Positions 1 through 10,324 of a DNA stretch of 21,651 bases are shown here, one piece after another. Numbering within the stretch: the first letter of the stretch is position 1; the number at the start of each line of letters is the position of its first letter. The position numbers and the translations under genes are program-made. The DNA is from Ichthyophonus hoferi (taxonomy: Eukaryota; Opisthokonta; Ichthyosporea; Ichthyophonida; Ichthyophonidae), in assembly GCA_002751075.1 (NCBI GenBank), contig NAOQ01000637.1, positions 1 to 21,651 on the forward strand, given 5' to 3'. Below the pieces are notes generated by a model, which made no database searches, was not told the DNA's origin, and worked only from the letters and a program-made list of their open reading frames with translations.

Positions 1-2045
1 CGCTGGCCCTTCATCCTCATCCAATTAAAGTTTTATTGCTTTTTTTCCTTCTGGTAGGTATTACTGTATACATAGTCGAGGTGGCTTTCTTTTAGACCTC
101 GTCATAGTCAGTTGAGGTTTCTTTATTTAACACTCAGTTTGACTAATGCTGTGTGGCAAAGAGGGTGTAGCAATGGTCTGGAAGAGACAGCTCTGGCAGC
201 TGGGGTTAACTTAAAAGCTAAGAAATAAAAACTTTAAACCTAGGGCTATATATTTCAAATGGATTTTTCTCCCTGCATTCTCTTTGTTACCCTATTTCTT
301 GGTTCAATCCTGTTTCGAACTAAGGGCTAGGCTTAAAGGCTCTAGATAATAGCTTGTACCCTAAATAATCTGAACAGTAAGTAAACCCCTTGCCCCTAGG
401 ATGGACAAGGCACACAGTGGCTCTTAGTCTACTGCTTTTTTTTAAAAAAAAACATTTCCCCTTTTTTCATGGCCTGTTATAAAACCTAGTCAAACCTGAT
501 CCTGTTCAAGGCACAATCTCATGCAATTGCCTTGTGTTTTCAAGGATAATTGTTCCGCAAAACGACCCCTTCTTTAAAGCATGAGCAATGAGAAACAATT
601 ACATACTTTACGCTTGTCTTTATTCTCTCACTCATTTCTAAAAAAATTGAAGATCAACGGATAACTCAATAGCAATGTGAAGTGGTCTTGGAATGGGGAA
701 AGATGTTTTATTATGGTAAAATATATATACGAAGAACTATCAAACTGATAATACCATATGCTAGATATTTTCTGTAAAAAATACATAATGCAAACTTGAC
801 CTAATATTATTAATAATGTAGTTTACTTATATTCTTGATGGTTGTTGTAACTTAAGAACAGTGGAAGAGAGCGATACGAGATGGATATTGGGATCAACTC
901 TAATACGTGTGCAGGTCAATAATCCCCTATAACCTTAAATATTATGCACTAGATAATAAATGCAATTATATTAAGAATAAATACTCGGGATAAAGTTAAT
1001 GTTTATGTCTATCCTTTTCGACTGTAATTATTACCAAACTACGTATGAATCGCCCAATTATGTCTCCGTAAACACTTATAACAAAGTTTTATGCTCATGA
1101 AGATTTATTCTCATTACACATTATATATACTTTTATTTCTTTTTTATTATCTCGATGTATTTTAGACTTAAGATCTTTGGAGGGATCTGGTTAAACATTA
1201 AAAAAAGGTCTACTAAAAATGGATAGCGGAGATAATAAATCGACCACTATATAATAAGATAAAAATATGAAGAAGGTAGGTACAAAAACCATCATTAATC
1301 AAACCAACTTTGGGAAAGTTCTGCATTTTTCTTACTATTACTAATTAGTTATGACCATAAACGCCTGGCGGTGTTGGACCTTGAAGATTTAACCAGGGTA
1401 ATAACATAGATTAAAGGCAATATAACCTGGACAACACCATAAAATCTGGCGATATAAAAAAAGCCCCTTACTTATCCTGTGCTCTGGCACCACACCCATC
1501 ATTCAATAGGCGCAGAAATCTTGGCAAGATTTTCTCTACGAAGTATTTATTTTTAAACTGTATACATACTATTGCAGTTATGTTATTTAGTGGTGAAATT
1601 GTGAGAAAAGAAGAAGAGAAAAAACAAAGAAAAACAACGAGATTGTACATTGATGCCAATTATGATTAAATGACATACTATATCAATGAGGGCACCAACA
1701 GAAAATTATATTTAAGGTGAGATCCAGATTTTCTGAAGAGCCTTTCGAAATAGATTTTCGATCTGGGAAAAAAAGATTATTTTCCCATGATCTAGATCGG
1801 GTTCTTAAAATTAAGGTAGAATATGTATGTGATTACAAATCTTGAAAATGTGCATTGGGCCTGTTGTATTGTATCAATTAAACAATTGGTCTCTTCCTTC
1901 AGCATTTTTTCTCACTTCCATTGTCGGCAATGGTCTTTTTAGTTGCACCTACATTCTTTCTGAAAGGATTAATTGTGTTGTTTGAGTATCAATAGTGTTT
2001 TGTTGTATTTATTACTTGAACAATTTTGATTTATGCACACTGCCA
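1..2045. other. Gene-poor AT-rich stretch, possible 3' end of an upstream gene at the left edge
   Basis: No convincing gene is visible. The first 28 bases read in frame 2 as AGPSSSSN followed by a TAA stop, and an A/T-rich stretch follows. This could be the serine-rich tail and 3' UTR of a plus-strand gene cut by the window edge, but eight codons cannot prove it. A 63-codon minus-strand open frame near 1468-1659 has no family resemblance and no good splice context, so I take it as chance. The rest is intergenic DNA with homopolymer A and T runs. Confidence 0.4.
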
Positions 2046-2178
2046 GTGAAAAAAAAACGAATATATAAGTAATCAATAATTAATGTGAAAAAAGAACCAA
2101 TATATGAAGTAATCATTAGCGTGAAAAAAGAATATATAAGTAATCATAGGATCATCGGCGTGAAAAAAAACATCGCCT
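2046..2178. repeat. Tandem minisatellite, about 3.5 copies of a 36-39 bp unit
   Basis: Four successive units each begin with GTGAAAAAA. They start at 2046, 2085, 2121 and 2160, giving lengths of 39, 36, 39 and a partial 19 bases. The first three share a core close to AATATATAAGTAATCAT after the A run. The array ends about 60 bases before the start codon at 2241, so it lies in the promoter or 5' UTR of that gene. The copies differ by small indels, so this is an old or slowly diverging array. Confidence 0.8.
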
Positions 2179-2240
2179 GCTGATATCGCAACCTAAACTT
2201 CTACCTAAGGAACACTTTCAAGACCAAACTAGTTTAATCA

Positions 2241-2815
2241 ATGTGCGACGAGTTTAAACCAAAGATACTCCAGGATGAAATCCACGAGTTTATCAGGTCT
2301 GAGCTGGCCTTGCACCAATTGAGTGTGGACTCTGCCAATTCTCAGACTACAAATTCATTTTTTTCCCTGTGTACTGCTGCTGTTGCAGTTGCAGGTGGTT
2401 ATTTTATTTACCATCGGTGGCAGAAATACCAATGTAAATCAACAACTGTTAATAATGTTGTAATTATAGAAGAAAAGCCTAACAAAAAAAAGGATGCCAT
2501 TGCTACAAGACGAGACAGAATTGGCACCCCAGGAAAGGTAAACCACTCTTTCTTTCTTATAGACTAACTTTTGTTTGTCAAACATGCCTTCATTTATAAG
2601 GTGAACTTTATTATTAGTAGGAATAAGGCGTCAGTCGGATTGTTTCTTGACATTTATTTAGATTAATAACTTTATTTATTTTCATTGGGATTTTTATATT
2701 AACATTGATATTTTATTTTACTCAGCATGTGCAATTTGATAAAGCCTGTTTTATCAAGGCAGGGGCCTTAGTATCGGTGTCAATGCTTTGTGCAGCTGCA
2801 CGTCTGACTCGCTGA
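2241..2815 (+). CDS. Small membrane protein, two exons, family not recognised
   Basis: I propose exon 1 at 2241-2537 (99 codons, ATG start, in-frame TAA two codons upstream) and exon 2 at 2726-2815 (29 codons plus TGA). The 188-bp intron begins GTAAAC and ends in a pyrimidine-rich TTTTATTTTACTCAG. Both sides are phase 0. The 128-residue product has an acidic/polar N-terminus (about 1-39), one hydrophobic segment at about 40-57 (FFSLCTAAVAVAGGYFIY), a basic stretch at about 81-93 (NKKKDAIATRRDR), and a second weaker hydrophobic stretch at about 111-124 encoded by exon 2. That suggests a single- or double-pass membrane protein, perhaps tail-anchored or hairpin-shaped, in ER or mitochondrial membrane; this is inference. 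Without splicing, exon 1 runs on only nine codons to a stop. I do not recognise the family. Confidence 0.6.
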
Positions 2816-4180
2816 AAATTGTAAGGTCACTGAACTACATTTGAATTATGTAACCTAATTGCCGAGATATTATCCGTCAGAACTCCAAAACTTTAATTGG
2901 AGAATGTGAGAAGCAGCTGTATATATTATTCCATTTTCTATTTTACTTTGCATGTAATTTTGCAAGCCCTTGTATTCCAAGTACTTTTTGTCATGTTCAC
3001 GCATACCCTACTTTTTCCTTGGCCTCAAAAATAACAGCCATCCTTTATTGTTATTAATACAAGGATAGAAGAATGAAACTAAGACCACGTTCCCGTAACA
3101 CAATGATTATGAGGCGTAGTAGTTTTGATGAAAATGGTTTTGCGCTCTTTCACTATAGTTTATATTTGTTTTGTTTTTTTTTTGAATATTTAAAGAGATT
3201 GAAACCAGTAAAATGGTTTTAATACACGTTATATGGCGTCAAAAACATCCAAGATGATTTTGAACTTTATTAACTCAATATAATGAATTGTTCATCTATC
3301 ACTATGCTGGTACTGGTGACCCGCTAGAAAATAAAAAAATGCTTACAATATGAACCAAACATTAGGCTATATATATGTAATCCATGGTCAAATAGGAAGA
3401 CCTGTGGAAAGAGATGCTGACATTCTCAAAGCATATATTTATTAGCTAATGTACAGTTATATACCAGGGTTGTAGCGGAAATTGATTGGCTGATACAACC
3501 ATATTATCATTCTAGAAATACTATTCTATTATTAAATATATTATCATGTACTATTTTACTATTATGTATACTACTATGAATGTGTGCTGTTTATAAAGAT
3601 ATACCAGTACATTTGTTTCTTTCTTCATCTGGGCAAGCTTCCAGTTCTTCTTAATCATAATCTAGTCCTAAGTATCTCATACATAAATATGGTTGGTTTA
3701 TATCTCTAATTAGATGCCTGCCAATAGATTTGGTTTCTTGGTTTTGATATTTCCAGTGGGTTAGCCTGGTAGTTGGTGTTTGCTAATCGGGTATGTTTAG
3801 AACCACAAATAATACCAGAACAGTTAGCTTTCTTTCACACTTGCAACTAGAAGCCTGCCAAGAATCTTACCTAGAAACGCAAGACTAATATTTATTATAT
3901 ACAATTGTTCATTCCTTATTGACTCAGGTCCTACTTCATCGTTTGCATAGAGATGCGTTAGTAACATCACGTTTCTACTGATAGCTATATCTAATGAACA
4001 TTTTAAGATAACACCATTGCGTATTAACTTAATATTGTGTAGAAATACTAAGACTATAATAAGATATATAAAAATAACTTATTTTATTTTCTATGCTAGA
4101 GTGCTATGTAAGTTATTATTCCAGTTGTAGTTGGCACTCCGAGGTCTTAGAAACCTTAGGAATTACTGTGAAGTAAATAG

Positions 4181-4444
4181 AAAGTGGTTAAATTTTCTGT
4201 ATTTATTGATTCAAATGCATTACTAGAGGTAAAATCAATCAAGATCAATATCTGGCAGGAGTGGAGTCTTATTGGGCAACTTGATGTTGGAAGCAGTAGA
4301 TTATTCAGAGTTGGAAGGAAGTATAGCTATCAATTTCTTATCAGTTTCCATGGACTGGGTATGGCTGATGGGAGTAATATTGTGTACTTTGGTAAAATGT
4401 TGCCCTCTGAAGAACTTGAGATTCGGGCTCTAGTTATATCTTAA
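4181..4444 (+). other. Open stretch of 87 codons, possible exon, unrecognised
   Basis: An open frame runs from just after a TAG at 4178-4180 to a TAA ending at 4444. It contains no ATG near its beginning, so if real it would be a 3' exon and not a complete gene. The translation is balanced in composition (for example WQEWSLIGQLDVGSSRLFRV and VYFGKMLPSEELEIRALVIS) and not a low-complexity read of AT repeats, which is the only reason to flag it. I find no strong acceptor with a pyrimidine tract, and no family is recognised. It may well be chance. Confidence 0.2.
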
Positions 4445-5508
4445 TAATAAAAAGTAAATATTTTTTCTATTGGGTTAAGATGCATTTATTTGTGTTTAGA
4501 ATTTCCTGTCTTTGATATAGCCTAGAGCTTTGGTTATATAACAGCAGTCAAATTAGCTGGTCTACAGTTACTTAACAAAGTCCTGAAAAGTAGGCTAAGT
4601 ATTGGATTTGAAGCTTATGTTCATTTTGTAAGGGGATGCTCCTAAGTAATATTAACACCTATTACTATATTATTTCACTTGAGTTTCATCTATCATCTAT
4701 GCGTCAGTACGGAGTTTAACCAATGCATATGCAGCACTGGTTACTATACCCTGACACTCAATTTCCAATTAGATTGGTTTTCTAATATCTATTATTGTTT
4801 AACATGCATTAAAATAAAATGCCTAAGACACTCAGACAAATCATTATGCATGTCTATATAAAAGTGATAAAGTTTTAACCGTAATAAAAATATCCAATAA
4901 TAAGTGTTGCACCACTGAAGTAATGAACTTGGCATAAAAAATATTACTATCAATTAACTAGACCCATATTCTAAGTAGTGCAATATTTCTAATCTACTCA
5001 TATTCTACAAGCACACATAATACTTATATAAAACACACAACATTGGCCAATACTAGTGCATATGACAATAGGAATCATAAAATCACACGATGTAACCAGT
5101 GATCATAGTGTATTAACATTTTTTTTTTTTCAATCATAGTTTCCTCTCAAATGCTGATCTCAACACACCTTCATATATTTACTCCAATTAACCAGTAATA
5201 TGAGGTATACCCGAGGCTTCGTTTCAACAAGAGATGAATTGGATCTTAGGAGCCTAGGAGCCTCAAGATTTTCACTTGACGTGTTACTCATTTACTTCGA
5301 TATTGCTGGTGTAACTTGTAAAAATTAAGAAAAATGTTACTTGTACACATCTAATTTAGTATTTGATATGATTTGATACAAAATATAGTCCGAATTAATA
5401 TGTAACTGTATAGTGCTACAACATATGCATCACAGGTTTTCAAATATATTTTTTACTTCTCAAAATCTGATTGATCTGAATAAAAGCTTACTTTGCCTCA
5501 TTCCTCAG

Positions 5509-5651
5509 AGCTACAGCATATTGATGACCTTATCCATGTTCTCACTGAAATCATTCCCATAATAGCATCGGTACTGACACTCCTGCTCCTCACATATGCA
5601 TCGAGTTTTTTCTTTTCTTTGATTAGGGAATTAAAAACAATTAAAATTTAA
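5509..5651 (+). other. Possible 3'-terminal exon encoding a hydrophobic segment
   Basis: A good-looking acceptor (CTTTGCCTCATTCCTCAG) ends at 5508. Reading on in phase (two bases, then CTA) gives 46 codons to a TAA at 5649-5651, with a long hydrophobic run (IIPIIASVLTLLLLTYASS) typical of a membrane helix. The same DNA is also open on the minus strand, where it gives a cysteine-rich peptide, so one reading must be an accident. No upstream exon with matching phase was found. Confidence 0.2.
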
Positions 5652-7693
5652 AATAGTTATCTATTTTGTTGTGCTTTTCATAGAATACAAGTGCCTTACA
5701 TAGATTTATGTGATATGTTTGATTATATCTCTCTTTCCTTTAAATTATAGAATGATTCTTGAAAGAAAAGGGCTGGTCTCTAGGTCATTTATAACAAAGT
5801 GATAGAAATCGATAATCTGGTTTGATTGATAATTTATTATATTATGTTAAAACAGGAATATTTAATTAATTTGCCTTCAACAGCACAGTTGCCAAAAGGT
5901 GGTATCATGACTATTTCTATCTATCCCATGCCAACAGATGCTCTACTAAATCCCTTGAGAGTCTCACTGGGCCAAGAGTCAACAACTGGCTACACCTAAC
6001 TAACTAACTAACTGCGTTCGTATAGTCTTATCAACCTTATGGGCTTAGTCGCCACAAAATGCTTAATTGGAATACCCTAGTACCCTGGTAGGTATATAAA
6101 TATACCAACTGTGCTAGTATTAAGGAAGGGCAAACCACGATATACGGTTAGCAACAAAATCAACCATGACATCACTGGAGAGATGACATAGATCTCTTAC
6201 AGATGCAGCTATTCATTCCCGAATCAGATTACACCACTTCCAATTTCCTGGCCCAGTCGCCATCATAACACATTTACTTCCAAAAACCTGCCTGGCTTCT
6301 ACCAGTATTTCTGCGGTCTGTTGTTAAATAATTGGGATTTCAGTGAGCCTCTCAAAATACTCCAAAAGAGACATCTAAAGCACTTTTGAATTCGGTATTC
6401 CCTAAATTATTATTGGGTAGAAGTCATAAGAATGAACCTATCTCTGACTATTCTCAACATTATCTGTACTCCATTCCATGTATGTAAAGAGATACGCTAA
6501 AACATACCCGTAATTAGAAACACACTCCCTTCAATGGGTACAGGTCACAAGGAAGCTCTTGCCTTTACTAATTTCCAACATCTTATTCATATAATTATGT
6601 TTTTTTACAACACTAAAAAGACAAAATTTCTTAATATATGAAGGAGAAAAGAGGGGCCCATAGGCTGTTACAGTGGTACAGTTTATCACAGCTATACAGG
6701 CCTTAGTAACTAAGTAACGTGCAACACATGGCTGCTAGATAATAAAATCTAAGGACAACACGACTTATGTGTGAAATTATTTTTAATGCAGATGGATATT
6801 CTTAGATCACCTGTCGAAATATATAACAAAAGTTCCTCAGCCAATGAAAAATACAAACTCTACGGCCATTCCTGACGTTTTCAAAAAAACACAATGCGAA
6901 GTTTACGTACTGTGTTTTACAAACGCACCAATAAACCCACATCTAATGAATTAATCAGTTATTTATTGCCCACAGATGAGACGCCAAATTGGGACGAGCC
7001 CATTTGGTTGAGTCAATTAAAAAAATTACAATTCTATTTTATGTAAGGTGTTAGGGGCGTAAGATTTTGGTTATTTCATCCTCTCGAAAACACTCGGTCA
7101 CAAATTTCATTTTTGATCTCTCTATGCCTATAGCCTTCAAGATAGCCTCAGATTTATTAAGTGGAGCCAAGGGGCAGTTTTATCTAGTGCGTCATAAAAT
7201 GAAACATTTCAATCGCAAAATTCATAGAATGATGACCAAGCAATTCTGCAATTGCAAAATTATAAGATAAGCATGAAGTGAACAGGCCTTTGTGGGTTCA
7301 TCGTTTATATTTACTCTTCCAATAGTAAGAGTGTAAGAGCATGTATATAATGATACAGTGAAGTGCTTTCTTGGCAATACGTCATAGGCCTAAAACACGA
7401 CCGTTACAAGTTAATTGCCCGTTACGATGTACGTGATCGCTTAGCTATAGTGACCAATACTCGTTCATCATTAATAGTTTACAATTTTAAAATAGAGCTA
7501 AATTTGGATTTGTATGCACTTACACAGCCTATAGGTACAAGCTTAGACAACATATAATCTATAAAATTCTCATATACAATAGGAGAAAAAAGATAACACA
7601 TAAAATTTATTTTAAAATTTTAAATGACTGGATTATATTTTCAAATCACACATACGAAAGTGTGGTTTGACAGTTGAAAAATTAGCCTACCAG

Positions 7694-7705
7694 CATAAAA
7701 TAATA
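7694..7705 (+). promoter_or_regulatory. Possible TATA-like element of the histone H3 gene
   Basis: CATAAAATAATA lies about 70-80 bases before the H3 start codon, a plausible distance for a core promoter with a short 5' UTR. The region is AT-rich enough for such a string to occur by chance, and I see no clear initiator or paired CCAAT box. Confidence 0.2.
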
Positions 7706-7734
7706 TTTTTGATGGTTGAAGAGTGAGCATTTGA

Positions 7735-8557
<823 letters not shown>

Positions 8558-8631
8558 ACGCTTTTTTTGCTACTAAATATATGTAGATAAAATAAGACAA
8601 GATAGTAATAATTATAAAATATAAAATAGAA

Positions 8632-8647
8632 GGCGTTTTTTAATGCC
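8632..8647 (+). promoter_or_regulatory. Candidate histone-type 3' stem-loop of the H3 gene
   Basis: Sixteen bases, GGCGTTTTTTAATGCC, fold into a 6-bp stem (GGCGTT/AATGCC, one G-T wobble) with a TTTT loop, and an A-T pair at 8631/8648 adds a seventh. This has the size and form of the metazoan histone mRNA stem-loop (6-bp stem, 4-base U-rich loop, GG...CC ends) that is bound by SLBP. It departs from the usual consensus at the fourth, fifth and thirteenth bases. It begins 75 bases after the stop, a usual spacing. No clear downstream element that base-pairs with U7 snRNA is visible, though GGGAGAT lies a little further on. Confidence 0.5.
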
Positions 8648-8756
8648 TCCTTTATTGGGAGATTTACTTGTAAGGTATTTTCATGCATGTTAAACACCAG
8701 AAAATTATCTAGAGTGATTTTACCTTATTTTAATACTTGGAACAGGATTTCATAGT

Positions 8757-8762
8757 AATAAA
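8757..8762 (+). promoter_or_regulatory. Candidate AATAAA polyadenylation signal of the H3 gene
   Basis: The first canonical AATAAA after the H3 stop codon, 200 bases downstream. Polyadenylation is the rule for intron-containing replacement H3 genes. If both this and the stem-loop are used, the gene could make two kinds of mRNA end. Confidence 0.4.
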
Positions 8763-10235
8763 CATACCTTTAATAGTTCGTGTTATGAGCTGGTCATATT
8801 TAAGACTACTCTTCAACAAAACTGCATTTTATATCTACAGGTATAGATATGCCTGTGCGAGGTGTGGTAAAACTACTATGGGGTTGTAGACTGGTACTTG
8901 GCTTGGAGGAGGGTTTAGTTTCCGTATTATAATATAAGTAGGAAATTCATAATGCAAACCCCCCCTATACTTGTTAAGCAGAAAGGTTTTATATTTGGAA
9001 TTTATGCTATTATATGTACCGAAGGGTATTTGCTTCAAATAGACGATCGTTTATTTTCCCTCTTTAATAATTTTCGTTTATAACCGACATAAATCGTGGC
9101 AATTACGTACTAATCCGTCATTTTCCAAAGATATTTTAAATAAAAGGTATCATTCAACAGAACTTTAGCAAAAGTACGATACAGTGAAAGAAAAAGGTTG
9201 CTCCTGAAACTGAGTGGCCGCTATGCATTGTTTACAGATCCGGCTATTGTAAATAAATTAGATCACATACGGACCAGCAGTTTCCTGTGCCTGTACTATA
9301 TTGCCAGTAAGACAAATAGCATCTGCTTTAAAGCCTAGGGCACAGTATTAAGAGTATGTGTGGAAATCAAGCATACTGCATCTCACTACCATACAATTGA
9401 CACATGATTGGGTCTTCAAACCTACATAAATAATATGGGTGCTTGGTAACTTACTATCAATTATATATATCAGTGGATGTTTATAATCTAAGCAGATTCT
9501 CATTGTGGCAGCATGAGGGGTCATAGGGATATGGGGCGAGATTGCTGGTGGATGCTAATCCGAGATAGTCAACTGGATATCGATGTTTAGCATTGCAAGG
9601 ATTTAATGGACCAGTATGATGTTAGACAGTTGGTTTCTGTGTTACGAGGTTATTCTGCTATGAATAAACGCCTATATGTATTGGATAACAGAGGTTTAGA
9701 CACAACCAAGAGTACAAAAGGGATGAAGGACGCTAAGGTGGCGAATACGGCCCTTGTGGAGACCACTGACCTGGAGGATCACAGACATTTGGAATACACC
9801 AGGGAAAATGAACGTTTAATATTTTAAGCTAGTGCCAACAGAAACCAGTTCATAACTCACCCTTGTGTACACACGCATGCACATACATGCACACAAATAT
9901 GTATGTATATTCTGGTATTCTGTAACTTTAAACGTAACTGATACACCGGTTTAAGCTATACTTCTAATAGGTTTTAGGTTGACTATAAAAAGTAACAAGT
10001 TCGAATATAGTATATTAAGCCAATACATAGATTCAATCTTGATATTCATTCACCTCCCATCTACCTTCAATAGGTCAAATATAACAGTATCATGTCATAA
10101 AAAAAAAAAAATAGAATCCATCAAACAAACAACAACATATGACACCATTAATTATCCGCTTTATGCTTCCTTTGTCGTAATTAGACCTATTCTCAAGGTC
10201 ATTCAAATAGTAGCAATAGATCAGAGCTTGTTTAA
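8763..10235. other. Gene-poor interval between H3 and ARB2A (convergent)
   Basis: The two flanking genes point toward each other, so this interval should hold the 3' UTR of H3 on the left and that of ARB2A on the right. I see no clear minus-strand AATAAA close to the ARB2A stop. ATTAAA occurs on the minus strand at 10231-10236, overlapping the stop codon. The only open stretch with non-random texture is at 9606-9827, listed separately. A minus-strand open frame at about 8835-9038 has no ATG start and no relatives that I know of. Confidence 0.4.
9606..9827 (+). other. Open frame of 73 codons, unrecognised; possible small gene or terminal exon
   Basis: It starts at an ATG and ends in TAA at 9825-9827. 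The frame is open back to a TAG six codons before the ATG, and that TAG is itself the end of a plausible splice acceptor (GATGTTTAG then CATTGC), so it could equally be a last exon. The product is polar and charged (for example MDQYDVRQLVSVLRGYSAMN, then a Lys/Asp-rich middle and a Glu/Arg-rich end) with no membrane segment or known motif. Composition is unlike the surrounding AT repeats, which argues mildly for coding. No family is recognised. Confidence 0.3.
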
Positions 10236-10324
10236 TTAGGGGCTGAGAGGAGACAGTTTCGAAGCCAAGAAGCTAAATACAGACTCAAACGCCTCATGCG
10301 ATGTGTATTCATGTATGTCAGTCC
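10236..10324 (-). CDS. ARB2A: ARB2A exon 13 (89 nt): C-terminus and stop
   Basis: Acceptor CGTGCTATCTCCCTTATAG. It completes Gly410 and encodes TDIHEYTSHEAFESVFSFLA and SKLSPLSP, then TAA at 10236-10238. Human reads GTDRHELTSWKSFPSIFKFF here. His414 in TDIHE is conserved with human and is a candidate catalytic base. The human tail beyond this point, with its HEEL retention signal, has no counterpart. Confidence 0.92.

Larger units (their letters stand above)
2816..7693. other. Long gene-poor interval with scattered weak exon-like stretches
   Basis: Nearly 5 kb without a gene I can name. It is AT-rich, with a short (CTAA)n run at about 5995-6013 and an ATTGGCCAAT palindrome at 5042-5051. Several short open stretches have a less random texture and could be exons of unrecognised genes: 4181-4444 (+), 5509-5651 (+), 5870-6007 (+, after a CAG acceptor), 6213-6323 (-) and 6894-7046 (+, 50 codons from ATG). 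None joins another in a phase-consistent chain that I can find. Other open frames, such as those near 4679-4861, 7067-7270 and 7363-7557, look like chance. Confidence 0.4.
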
